Below are positions 1 to 5,557 of a stretch of DNA of 5,557 nt, in pieces. Source of the stretch: Candidatus Competibacteraceae bacterium (GTDB taxonomy: Bacteria > Pseudomonadota > Gammaproteobacteria > Competibacterales > Competibacteraceae); NCBI GenBank assembly GCA_003527885.1, contig DPWB01000219.1, positions 1 through 5,557 on the forward strand. The letters are read 5' to 3'. A model generated the notes under the pieces. That model made no database searches and had not been told where the DNA came from. It saw only the letters and a program-made list of their open reading frames with translations. The translations under genes and the position numbers were made by a program. Each line of letters starts with the position of its first letter. Positions within the stretch are counted from its first letter, which is position 1.

Positions 1-1104
<1,104 letters not shown>

Positions 1105-1107
1105 GCC

Positions 1108-1938
1108 ATGCGTCTCGACTGCGCGGGCAAATGGCTCGATCTCACGCAACCGGTCGTGATGGGGGTGCTGAATGTCACCCCCGATTCTTTTTCCGACGGC
1201 GGCCGTTACTTGCGGTTCGACGACGCCCTGCGCCGCGCTGAAGCGATGGTGGCCGAAGGGGCGGCCATCCTCGATATCGGCGGTGAATCCACCCGGCCGG
1301 GCGCCCCGGCGGTCCCCGTCCAAGAGGAGCTGGACCGGGTTCTGCCGCTGGTGGAACGCTTGGCGCGCGAATTGCCGGTTCCCATCTCGGTGGATACCAG
1401 CAAGCCGCAGGTCATGCGCGCGGCGGTCGGCGCGGGGGCCGGGCTGATCAACGACGTGTGGGCGCTGCGCCGGCCGGACGCGCTCGAAATCGCGGTGGCC
1501 AGCGGCGTTCCCGTCTGTTTGATGCACATGCGCGGCGAACCCGGCACCATGCAGCGGGAGCCCCATTATGTCGATGTCGTCGCCGAAGTCCGTAACTTTC
1601 TGGCGGAGCGGGTGCGGGTTTGTGAGGCGGCCGGCTTGGCGCGCGACCGGGTTCTGGTCGATCCCGGTTTCGGGTTTGGCAAAAATCTCGGTCACAACCT
1701 TTCGCTGTTGCGCCAGTTGCATTGCTTCGATGGCTTGGCCGCCGGCGTTTTGGTCGGCCTCTCCCGTAAAAGCATGATCGGCGCGCTGTCGGACGCGCCG
1801 GTCGAGGAACGGTTGAGCGGCAGCTTGGCGGCGGCGGTTGTGGCCGCGTGGCAGGGTGCGCGCATCGTCCGGGCCCACGATGTCCGGGCAACGGTTCAAG
1901 CCCTGCGCGTGTGCGCCGCGACCTTGGCCGCCGCCTGA
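1108..1938 (+). CDS. folP: Dihydropteroate synthase
   Basis: FolP is a cytoplasmic TIM-barrel enzyme that condenses p-aminobenzoate with dihydropterin pyrophosphate to form dihydropteroate; it is the sulfonamide target. The protein has 276 residues (E. coli 282). Known active-site residues fall at the same numbers as in the E. coli enzyme: Asn22 in [11 protein letters not shown], Asp56 before GGESTRPG, Asp96 in SVDTSK, Asn115, Asp185 in DPGFGFGK, Lys221 in SRKS, and Arg255/His257 in RAHD. Because the numbering matches, the ATG at 1108 is the likely start. There is no clear Shine-Dalgarno sequence in front of it; the ftsH stop lies 3 bases upstream, so translational coupling to ftsH is likely (inference). 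The ftsH-folP-glmM order is widespread in gammaproteobacteria. I see no missing key residue. Sulfonamide-resistance changes cannot be judged by eye. Confidence 0.98.
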   Translation: MRLDCAGKWLDLTQPVVMGVLNVTPDSFSDGGRYLRFDDALRRAEAMVAEGAAILDIGGESTRPGAPAVPVQEELDRVLPLVERLARELPVPISVDTSKPQVMRAAVGAGAGLINDVWALRRPDALEIAVASGVPVCLMHMRGEPGTMQREPHYVDVVAEVRNFLAERVRVCEAAGLARDRVLVDPGFGFGKNLGHNLSLLRQLHCFDGLAAGVLVGLSRKSMIGALSDAPVEERLSGSLAAAVVAAWQGARIVRAHDVRATVQALRVCAATLAAA

Positions 1939-1940
1939 GC

Positions 1941-1968
1941 TTTCGGCCGCCCGGACCCACTGTATAAT
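1941..1968 (+). promoter_or_regulatory. Candidate sigma-70 promoter for glmM
   Basis: A perfect TATAAT hexamer lies at 1963-1968, in a GC-rich setting where it stands out. It is 25 bases after the folP stop and 32 bases before the glmM start. The best upstream partner at suitable spacing is TTTCGG at 1941-1946 (16-base spacer), a poor match to TTGACA. A TG dinucleotide directly abuts the -10 box, but it is one base closer than in a standard extended -10 element. Inference: an internal promoter gives glmM expression independent of ftsH-folP read-through, with a transcript starting near 1975. The -10 is convincing; the -35 is not. Confidence 0.5.
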
Positions 1969-1986
1969 GCCCCCTCGGTTGGCTAT

Positions 1987-1992
1987 GGGAGA
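1987..1992 (+). promoter_or_regulatory. Ribosome binding site that decides the glmM start
   Basis: GGGAGA lies 7 bases before the ATG at 2000, which is good Shine-Dalgarno spacing. An in-frame ATG at 1985 overlaps this motif and has no comparable site upstream, so it is rejected as the start. Starting at 2000 also gives the usual GlmM N-terminus (short lead, then YFGTDGIRG) and a length of 445 residues. Confidence 0.75.
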
Positions 1993-1999
1993 ATTAAGT

Positions 2000-3337
2000 A
2001 TGGGAAAGCGGTACTTTGGCACGGATGGAATTCGCGGGCGCGTGGGCGAGTATCCGATCACGGCGGAATTCATGCTGAAATTGGGTTGGGCGGTCGGTCG
2101 CGCGCTTCAGACCAAGGGTTTCAACCGCATCGTCATCGGTAAGGATACCCGGATTTCGGGCTACATGTTCGAATCGGCCCTGGAAGCGGGCCTCTCCGCG
2201 GCCGGTGTCAACATCGCCTTGCTGGGGCCGATGCCGACGCCGGGCATCGCGTATCTGACCCGTACCTTGCGGGCCTGCGCCGGCATCGTGGTCAGCGCCT
2301 CGCACAACCCCTATTACGATAACGGGATCAAGTTCTTCTCCCGCGACGGACAAAAGTTGCCCGACGACACCGAGCAGCACATTGAGGAGTTGCTGGACCA
2401 GCCTTTCGATACGGTCGGGCCGGACGCGCTGGGCAAGGCCGAGCGCATCGTCGACGCCGCCGGTCGCTATATCGAGTTTTGCAAGAGCACGGTGCCGTCC
2501 TGGACCAGTTTCGCGAGCCTGAAAATCGTGGTGGATTGCGCGCACGGCGCAACCTATCACATCGCGCCCAGCGTCTTTAGCGAGATGGGCGCGACGGTGA
2601 TCCCGGTGAGCGTCGCGCCCGATGGGGTCAACATCAATCAGGATTGCGGCTCCACCAAACCGGCGATCATGCGCGAAACGGTTCTGGAGCAGGGCGCCGA
2701 TCTCGGGATCGCCTTCGACGGGGACGGTGATCGCGTCATCATGGTGGATCACCGGGGGGACATTTTGGACGGTGACGAACTGATGTTCATCATCGCCCGC
2801 GACCGCTTGCGCACCGGCAGCCGGTTCAACGCCGTGGTCGGCACCCTGATGACCAACCTGGGGCTGGAAATCGCGTTGCGCGCCTTGGGTCTCGACCTGC
2901 ATCGCGTCAAGGTCGGCGACCGCTATGTGATGGAGCGGCTGCTGGCCGAAAAATTGATTCTGGGGGGCGAAAATTCCGGGCATATCATCTGCTTGGACCG
3001 GACCTCGACCGGCGATGGCATCATCTCGGCGCTACAGGTCGTGACGGCGATGCTGCAATCGGGCAAGAGCCTGCACGACCTCAAGGCCGGCATGACCAAG
3101 TACCCGCAAACCCTGATCAATGTCTCGGTGACGGGCGAGGTGGATTTGCAGCGACCGCCGATTCAGGAGGCCATCAGGGCCATCGAAAGCCAGCTGGGCG
3201 AGCATGGCCGGGTGCTGTTGCGTCCGTCCGGCACGGAACCGGTGGTGCGGGTCATGGTGGAGGGGCCCGACGGGGGGACGGTCGAGCGCCACGCCCGCGA
3301 GTTGGCCGGCGTGGTTCGAGAGGCCCTGTCGGCGTGA
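2000..3337 (+). CDS. glmM: Phosphoglucosamine mutase
   Basis: GlmM interconverts glucosamine-6-phosphate and glucosamine-1-phosphate in the cytoplasm, the step that leads through GlmU to UDP-N-acetylglucosamine for peptidoglycan and LPS. It is an alpha-D-phosphohexomutase of four domains. The 445-residue length equals that of E. coli GlmM. Visible motifs are the N-terminal FGTDGIRG (residues 6-13); the catalytic phosphoserine Ser101 in SASHNP; the metal-binding DGDGDR at 240-245 (Asp240, Asp242, Asp244); the sugar-binding GENSGH at 323-328; and the C-terminal phosphate-binding RPSGTEP at 408-414. The GENSGH form and the close match to GlmM across the protein favour GlmM over a phosphomannomutase (ManB/AlgC type). 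It follows folP by 61 bases, with a likely promoter of its own in the gap. The gene is complete and undisturbed. Confidence 0.98.
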   Translation: MGKRYFGTDGIRGRVGEYPITAEFMLKLGWAVGRALQTKGFNRIVIGKDTRISGYMFESALEAGLSAAGVNIALLGPMPTPGIAYLTRTLRACAGIVVSASHNPYYDNGIKFFSRDGQKLPDDTEQHIEELLDQPFDTVGPDALGKAERIVDAAGRYIEFCKSTVPSWTSFASLKIVVDCAHGATYHIAPSVFSEMGATVIPVSVAPDGVNINQDCGSTKPAIMRETVLEQGADLGIAFDGDGDRVIMVDHRGDILDGDELMFIIARDRLRTGSRFNAVVGTLMTNLGLEIALRALGLDLHRVKVGDRYVMERLLAEKLILGGENSGHIICLDRTSTGDGIISALQVVTAMLQSGKSLHDLKAGMTKYPQTLINVSVTGEVDLQRPPIQEAIRAIESQLGEHGRVLLRPSGTEPVVRVMVEGPDGGTVERHARELAGVVREALSA

Positions 3338-3366
3338 TTGATTTCCAAAGGTGGAATCCGTAAGCT
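3338..3366 (+). promoter_or_regulatory. Weak candidate promoter for tpiA-secG
   Basis: The 64-base gap between glmM and tpiA contains TTGATT at 3338-3343 and TAAGCT at 3361-3366, separated by 17 bases. The -35 matches consensus at four of six positions and the -10 at three of six, so this could be chance. I see no hairpin plus T-run terminator for glmM in this gap, so read-through from glmM is also possible. Confidence 0.22.
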
Positions 3367-3389
3367 TGCCCAGCCTTATTTCTCACGCT

Positions 3390-3393
3390 GGAG
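3390..3393 (+). promoter_or_regulatory. Ribosome binding site that decides the tpiA start
   Basis: GGAG lies 8 bases before the ATG at 3402. It selects this ATG over upstream in-frame alternative start codons in the glmM-tpiA gap. The resulting protein places the catalytic Asn, Lys, His and Glu at the standard positions of the family. Confidence 0.7.
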
Positions 3394-3401
3394 ATAACAA
3401 C

Positions 3402-4154
3402 ATGCGCCGTAAACTGGTGGCCGGTAACTGGAAAATGAATGGTTCGGCGGACAGTGTCCGCGCCCTGTTGCAAGGGGTCCGCGACGGCGCGGGCGGCGTC
3501 GCGGCCGTCGAGCTGGCGGTGTTCTCACCGTTTGTCTATCTGGCGCAGGTCCAACAACAGCTGTCCGGCGCCACCGTCGCCTGGGGGGCGCAAACGCTCT
3601 CCGAACATGCGTCGGGCGCTTATACCGGCGAGGTCGCCGGCCCGATGCTGAAAGACTTCGGCTGTACTTACGTCATCGTCGGCCATTCGGAGCGGCGCAC
3701 CTTGTACGGCGAGTCCGACCAAGCCGTCGCCAACAAGTTCGCCGCCGCCCGCAAGGTCGGCATCAAGCCGATCCTGTGCGTGGGCGAAACCTTGGAAGAA
3801 CGCGAGAAGGGCGTGACCGAGGCCGTGGTCGAACGCCAGCTCAAGGCGGTGCTGGACCTGGAAGGCATCGGGGCCTTTGCCGATGCGGTGATCGCTTACG
3901 AGCCGGTCTGGGCGATCGGTACCGGCAAGACCGCCACCTCCGCCCAGGCGCAAGAGGTCCATGCCTTCATTCGCGCCAAGCTGGCCGCGCTCGACGCCAA
4001 GATCGCCCAGCAGACCCGCGTCCTGTACGGCGGCAGCATGAAAGCCGCCAACGCCGGGGAACTGCTGGCCATGGCCGATATCGACGGCGGGCTGATCGGC
4101 GGCGCTTCGCTCGAAGCCAAGGAGTTTCTGGCGATTGCCAAGGCGGGCTGTTAA
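3402..4154 (+). CDS. tpiA: Triosephosphate isomerase
   Basis: TpiA is a cytoplasmic, dimeric TIM-barrel enzyme that interconverts dihydroxyacetone phosphate and glyceraldehyde-3-phosphate in glycolysis and gluconeogenesis. The protein has 250 residues (E. coli 255). Catalytic residues are all present: Asn9 and Lys11 in GNWKMNG, His95 in GHSERR, and Glu167 in YEPVWAIGTGK, which continues into the mobile loop 6. The phosphate-gripping YGGS (209-212) and the GLIGGASL stretch (230-237) close the barrel. The start at 3402 is supported by an upstream GGAG and by motif numbering. secG follows after 9 bases, the common tpiA-secG pair of proteobacteria, so the two are probably one transcript. No anomaly seen. 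Confidence 0.98.
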   Translation: MRRKLVAGNWKMNGSADSVRALLQGVRDGAGGVAAVELAVFSPFVYLAQVQQQLSGATVAWGAQTLSEHASGAYTGEVAGPMLKDFGCTYVIVGHSERRTLYGESDQAVANKFAAARKVGIKPILCVGETLEEREKGVTEAVVERQLKAVLDLEGIGAFADAVIAYEPVWAIGTGKTATSAQAQEVHAFIRAKLAALDAKIAQQTRVLYGGSMKAANAGELLAMADIDGGLIGGASLEAKEFLAIAKAGC

Positions 4155-4163
4155 ACTGTCGCC

Positions 4164-4505
4164 ATGGTTCACACTCTGATTCTCGTGGCGCATGTCGTCG
4201 TCGCCGTGGCCTTGATCGCGCTGGTGCTCATGCAGCAGGGCAAGGGGGCCGATGCGGGCGCGGCTTTCGGGAGCGGCGCTTCCGCCACCATGTTCGGCTC
4301 GCGCGGTTCCGCCTCCTTTTTAAGTCGGACCACGGCCATTTTGGCGGCGGCGTTTTTTCTGAGCAGTCTGACCCTCGCCTATTTCGCGACCCAGACCTCC
4401 GCGCCGAGGAGCGTCATGGAACGGGTGCAGGCCCAAAAACCCGTCGGGGCCCCGAAGAACACCGGCGGCCCCGCCGATGTTCCGCAGCTGCCGCAAAACA
4501 AGTAG
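4164..4505 (+). CDS. secG: Protein-export membrane protein SecG
   Basis: SecG is the small accessory subunit of the SecYEG translocon in the inner membrane and aids SecA-driven protein export. The 113-residue product shows the family layout: a first membrane helix at about residues 3-23; the glycine-rich cytoplasmic loop with QQGKGADAG (24-32) and AFGSGAS (34-40); a second helix at about 53-75; and a hydrophilic Pro/Lys/Gln-rich tail that is usually poorly conserved. Length is close to E. coli SecG (110). The start at 4164 is 9 bases after the tpiA stop and lacks a good Shine-Dalgarno at normal spacing (the nearest, AAGG at 4140-4143, is too far), so coupling to tpiA translation is likely. 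The first helix begins right after Met1, leaving no better start. The tRNA gene follows 26 bases downstream. Confidence 0.96.
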   Translation: MVHTLILVAHVVVAVALIALVLMQQGKGADAGAAFGSGASATMFGSRGSASFLSRTTAILAAAFFLSSLTLAYFATQTSAPRSVMERVQAQKPVGAPKNTGGPADVPQLPQNK

Positions 4506-4507
4506 CG

Positions 4508-4529
4508 GAACGGCGGAGTCGTTCGTTTT
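4508..4529 (+). other. Small hairpin with T-run between secG and tRNA-Leu
   Basis: GAACG (4508-4512) can pair with CGTTC (4520-4524) around a 7-base loop, followed by G and TTTT (4526-4529). It resembles a very weak intrinsic terminator or an attenuator directly in front of the tRNA at 4532. A 5-bp stem is short, and no separate tRNA promoter fits between it and the tRNA, so a processing signal or chance is just as possible. Confidence 0.25.
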
Positions 4530-4531
4530 AT

Positions 4532-4616
4532 GCCGATGTGGTGGAACTGGTAGACACGCTAGCTTGAGGGGTTAGTGGCGCGAGCCGTGCCGGTTCGAGT
4601 CCGGCCATCGGCACCA
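4532..4616 (+). tRNA. tRNA-Leu, anticodon GAG
   Basis: An 85-base class II tRNA folds cleanly. The acceptor stem GCCGATG (4532-4538) pairs with CATCGGC (4606-4612), followed by discriminator A (4613) and encoded CCA (4614-4616). The D stem is GTG/CAC (4541-4543 with 4555-4557). The anticodon stem is CTAGC/GTTAG (4559-4563 with 4571-4575, one G-U pair), with loop TTGAGGG and anticodon GAG at 4566-4568, reading CUC and CUU leucine codons. The long variable arm (4576-4588) has GGC/GCC closing a GCGA loop, as expected for Leu. The T stem GCCGG/CCGGC encloses TTCGAGT (4594-4600). A tRNA-Leu after secG is a known gammaproteobacterial arrangement. No convincing promoter of its own is visible, so it is probably cut out of a longer transcript. 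Confidence 0.97.
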
Positions 4617-4632
4617 AATAACATAACACCGA

Positions 4633-4657
4633 GCATCTTGGGATACCGACAAGGTGC
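4633..4657 (+). other. Hairpin 16 bases after the tRNA-Leu 3' end
   Basis: GCATCTTG (4633-4640) pairs with CAAGGTGC (4650-4657) as an 8-bp stem with one G-U pair and a 9-base loop. No T-run follows, so it is not a standard terminator. A second, smaller hairpin follows: CCCGG (4667-4671) with CCGGG (4682-4686) around a 10-base loop. They may be part of tRNA trailer processing or of the nuo leader (inference). Confidence 0.35.
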
Positions 4658-4745
4658 CATGCATTTCCCGGACACCCGCAACCGGGCGTCGTTTCGGGCG
4701 GTGCGATTGCGGAGACCACGATGAGGTTTCATGGTTATGCGGCGT

Positions 4746-4765
4746 GATAATTCAAAAAAAGAATT
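4746..4765 (+). promoter_or_regulatory. -10-like GATAAT overlapping an A7 palindrome (possible nuo promoter or operator)
   Basis: GATAAT (4746-4751) matches the -10 consensus at five of six positions. It overlaps the left arm of an inverted repeat, AATTC (4749-4753) and GAATT (4761-4765), which encloses seven A residues (4754-4760). No acceptable -35 lies 16-18 bases upstream (that site reads GAGGTT). The combination could be a regulated promoter of the nuo operon, a protein-binding site, or an AT-rich accident in a non-coding gap. Confidence 0.25.
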
Positions 4766-4884
4766 CGCCTCGCTCGTTTCTGAGCTGTTCCCGTCCGGGC
4801 TGTCAAAGCCGCCTGCTAGGCGAATCGAACACATCATGCCGTCGTCGAACGCCTAGCGCTCCTAGCGCTCTCTTCCGGTTCGCC
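4763..4884 (+). promoter_or_regulatory. Possible structured nuo leader with two competing pairings
   Basis: The segment AGGCGAAT (4818-4825) is complementary to ATTCGCCT (4763-4770), giving 8 bp. The nearly same bases, GGCGAATCG (4819-4827), are complementary to CGGTTCGCC (4876-4884), giving 9 bp with one G-U. The two pairings exclude each other. The downstream one ends 7 bases before the nuoA Shine-Dalgarno. Such an arrangement is what an attenuator or cis-regulatory leader would look like, but each stem is short and spans about 48 bases, so folding is unproven. Confidence 0.3.
4852..4869 (+). repeat. Perfect 9-base tandem repeat (CCTAGCGCT twice)
   Basis: CCTAGCGCT occurs at 4852-4860 and again at 4861-4869 with no gap. 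Since AGCGCT is its own reverse complement, the two copies (4855-4860 and 4864-4869) can also form a tight 6-bp hairpin with a CCT loop, 21 bases upstream of the nuoA ribosome binding site. Confidence 0.8.
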
Positions 4885-4890
4885 ATGCCG

Positions 4891-4896
4891 AAGGTG
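4891..4896 (+). promoter_or_regulatory. Ribosome binding site of nuoA
   Basis: AAGGTG lies 6 bases before the ATG at 4903 and fixes this as the nuoA start. It sits just 3' of the possible leader stem ending at 4884, so leader folding could in principle affect its access. Confidence 0.65.
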
Positions 4897-4902
4897 TGAC
4901 TG

Positions 4903-5259
4903 ATGCTTTCAAACTACCTTCCCGTTCTGATTTTTCTGGCTCTTTCCTTCGGGATGGGCGTGTTCATGGTCGCCGCGGGCTATTTCCTCGGCACCCGCCA
5001 CCCGGATGCCGAAAAGCTTTCGCCTTATGAATGCGGCTTCGAATCGTTCGAAGACGCCCGTATGAAATTCGATGTCCGCTACTATCTGGTGGCCATTCTG
5101 TTCATCATCTTCGATCTGGAAATCGCGTTTCTGTTTCCGTGGGCGATCGTGCTCGACAAAATCGGTTGGTTCGGTTTCGTATCGATGGCGATTTTTCTGG
5201 GCATTCTGGTCGTCGGCTTCATCTACGAGTGGAAAAAGGGAGCCTTGGAATGGGAATAG
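4903..5259 (+). CDS. nuoA: NADH-quinone oxidoreductase subunit A
   Basis: NuoA (ND3 homologue) is a small membrane subunit of respiratory complex I, at the junction between the peripheral arm and the proton-pumping membrane arm near the quinone site. The 118-residue protein shows three hydrophobic helices, at about residues 5-30, 60-82 and 88-109. Between the first two is the conserved loop with YECGFE (42-47), whose Cys44 corresponds to the ND3 loop cysteine. The second helix carries the conserved acidic residues Asp71 and Glu73 in [12 protein letters not shown], preceded by FDVRYY (56-61). Length fits the short bacterial NuoA form. It is first of the nuo operon here and overlaps nuoB by 10 bases, implying coupled translation and balanced subunit supply. 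A clear ribosome binding site supports the start. No defect seen. Confidence 0.97.
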   Translation: MLSNYLPVLIFLALSFGMGVFMVAAGYFLGTRHPDAEKLSPYECGFESFEDARMKFDVRYYLVAILFIIFDLEIAFLFPWAIVLDKIGWFGFVSMAIFLGILVVGFIYEWKKGALEWE

Positions 5260-5541
5260 AAGGCATTCTTGAAAAAGGCGTGGTCACCACCACGGCCGAC
5301 GCGCTGATCAACTGGGCGCGCACCGGCTCGATGTGGCCGATGACCTTCGGTCTGGCCTGTTGCGCGGTGGAGATGATGCAGGCCGGCGCGGCCCGCTACG
5401 ATTTGGACCGCTTCGGCATCGTGTTTCGGCCCAGCCCGCGCCAGTCTGACGTGATGATCGTCGCCGGCACCCTCTGCAATAAAATGGGTCCCGCATTTCG
5501 CAAGGTGTACGATCAGATGGCCGAGCCGCGCTGGGTCGTCT
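5250..5541 (+). CDS. nuoB: NADH-quinone oxidoreductase subunit B, 5' part (cut by adapter at window end)
   Basis: NuoB (PSST homologue) is the peripheral-arm complex I subunit that binds iron-sulfur cluster N2, the last electron donor to quinone. It starts at ATG 5250 inside nuoA, with AGGGAG at 5237-5242 seven bases upstream. About 97-98 residues are genuine. They include the [10 protein letters not shown] start common to the short NuoB form, the tandem N2 ligands Cys37-Cys38 in LACCAVEMM, Arg/Pro-rich FRPSPRQSD (59-67), GTLCNKM (73-79) and the EPRWVVS stretch (92-98). After this, family members continue with MG(A/S)CAN, bringing the third cluster cysteine. Here the reading changes to V-S-Y-T, encoded by sequencing-adapter bases, so the gene is truncated artificially and not a natural short form. 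Roughly 60 or more residues lie beyond the window. Confidence 0.96.
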
Positions 5542-5557
5542 CTGTCTCTTATACACA
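5542..5557. other. Tn5/Nextera transposase adapter (mosaic end) left at contig end
   Basis: CTGTCTCTTATACACA equals the first 16 bases of the 19-base Tn5 mosaic-end sequence used in Nextera libraries (CTGTCTCTTATACACATCT). It sits exactly at the window end and interrupts nuoB where the conserved MG(A/S)CAN should follow. On the minus strand it gives the well-known artificial peptide start MYKRQ. It should be trimmed. The exact junction could be 1-2 bases either side, since the T and C at 5541-5542 would also fit a native serine codon. Confidence 0.95.

Larger units (their letters stand above)
4617..4902 (+). other. Non-coding gap between tRNA-Leu and nuoA, rich in inverted repeats
   Basis: This 286-base stretch holds no gene I can support. 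It is visibly less GC-rich than the flanking genes. It contains several possible hairpins, an A7 tract inside a short palindrome, a 9-base tandem duplication and the nuoA ribosome binding site, each listed separately. No strong promoter with both boxes is evident; the best -10-like hexamer is GATAAT at 4746-4751. I see no hairpin plus T-run terminator after the tRNA. Possible roles are the tRNA 3' trailer plus the 5' leader of the nuo operon. Confidence 0.6.

Noticed and set aside
1994..2983. A 329-codon open frame on the minus strand within glmM
   Set aside because: It is antisense to a complete, motif-perfect glmM, and its product looks like GC-driven shadow sequence.
3776..4567. A 263-codon plus-strand frame running through tpiA, secG and into the tRNA
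   Set aside because: It is out of frame with two certain genes, is arginine/glycine-rich, and ends with YADVVELVDTLA, which is the translation of the tRNA-Leu 5' half, a familiar spurious peptide.
4610..4658. GGCACC at the tRNA 3' end (4610-4615) complementary to GGTGCC at 4653-4658
   Set aside because: Six bases of complementarity would compete with the very stable tRNA acceptor stem and with the stronger hairpin at 4633-4657; likely chance.
4528..4837. Minus-strand frames over the tRNA encoding peptides such as MAGLEPARLAPLTPQ and GADGRTRTGTARATN
   Set aside because: These are well-known false proteins produced by translating the complement of tRNA-Leu genes; the tRNA explains the sequence fully.
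4590..4882. Possible integration site or tRNA remnant: CCGGTTCG shared by the tRNA T arm (4590-4597) and 4875-4882
   Set aside because: Only 8 bases are shared, with no integrase gene and no longer copy of the tRNA 3' end, so an attachment-site duplication is not supported.
4654..4899. An 81-codon plus-strand frame ending 3 bases before nuoA (GTG start, six cysteines)
   Set aside because: It has no good ribosome binding site and no recognisable family, and its base composition and amino acid mix look non-coding. Its stop next to nuoA is suggestive of coupling but probably chance; conservation in relatives would be needed to revive it.
5308..5556. A minus-strand frame of 82 codons beginning MYKRQ
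   Set aside because: Its start lies in the sequencing adapter and the rest is antisense to nuoB; MYKRQ is the typical mark of Nextera adapter translation.

Overview
The window looks like a chromosomal housekeeping segment of a GC-rich gammaproteobacterium. This rests on gene content, gene order and close residue-level similarity to the E. coli-type proteins. The genus cannot be fixed from the sequence; a Chromatiales-, Competibacter- or Methylococcales-like lineage is a guess. All protein genes are on the + strand, in the order ftsH (3' part) - folP - glmM - tpiA - secG - tRNA-Leu(GAG) - nuoA - nuoB (5' part). No transposase, integrase, phage gene, CRISPR array or accessory cargo is visible, and I see no evidence of a new biological system.

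Region 1 to 3337 holds the end of the membrane AAA+ protease FtsH, then dihydropteroate synthase FolP three bases later, then phosphoglucosamine mutase GlmM behind a 61-base gap with a perfect TATAAT box. Region 3402 to 4505 holds triosephosphate isomerase and the SecG translocon subunit, spaced by only 9 bases. The tRNA-Leu gene follows 26 bases after secG, with CCA encoded and a long variable arm.

Region 4617 to 4902 is the only sizeable non-coding stretch. It holds several inverted repeats, an A7 tract flanked by a short palindrome, a perfect 9-base tandem duplication and two mutually exclusive long-range pairings just upstream of the nuoA ribosome binding site. Together these suggest a structured leader for the complex I operon, but this is inference. 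nuoA and nuoB overlap by 10 bases.

The last 16 bases (5542 to 5557) match the Tn5/Nextera mosaic-end adapter, not biology. nuoB is cut at codon 98, and the final residues that would be translated from the window end are artificial.

Functionally the genes serve core metabolism and the cell envelope: membrane protein quality control, folate synthesis, peptidoglycan/LPS precursor synthesis, glycolysis, protein export and respiration. They share a location rather than a pathway.
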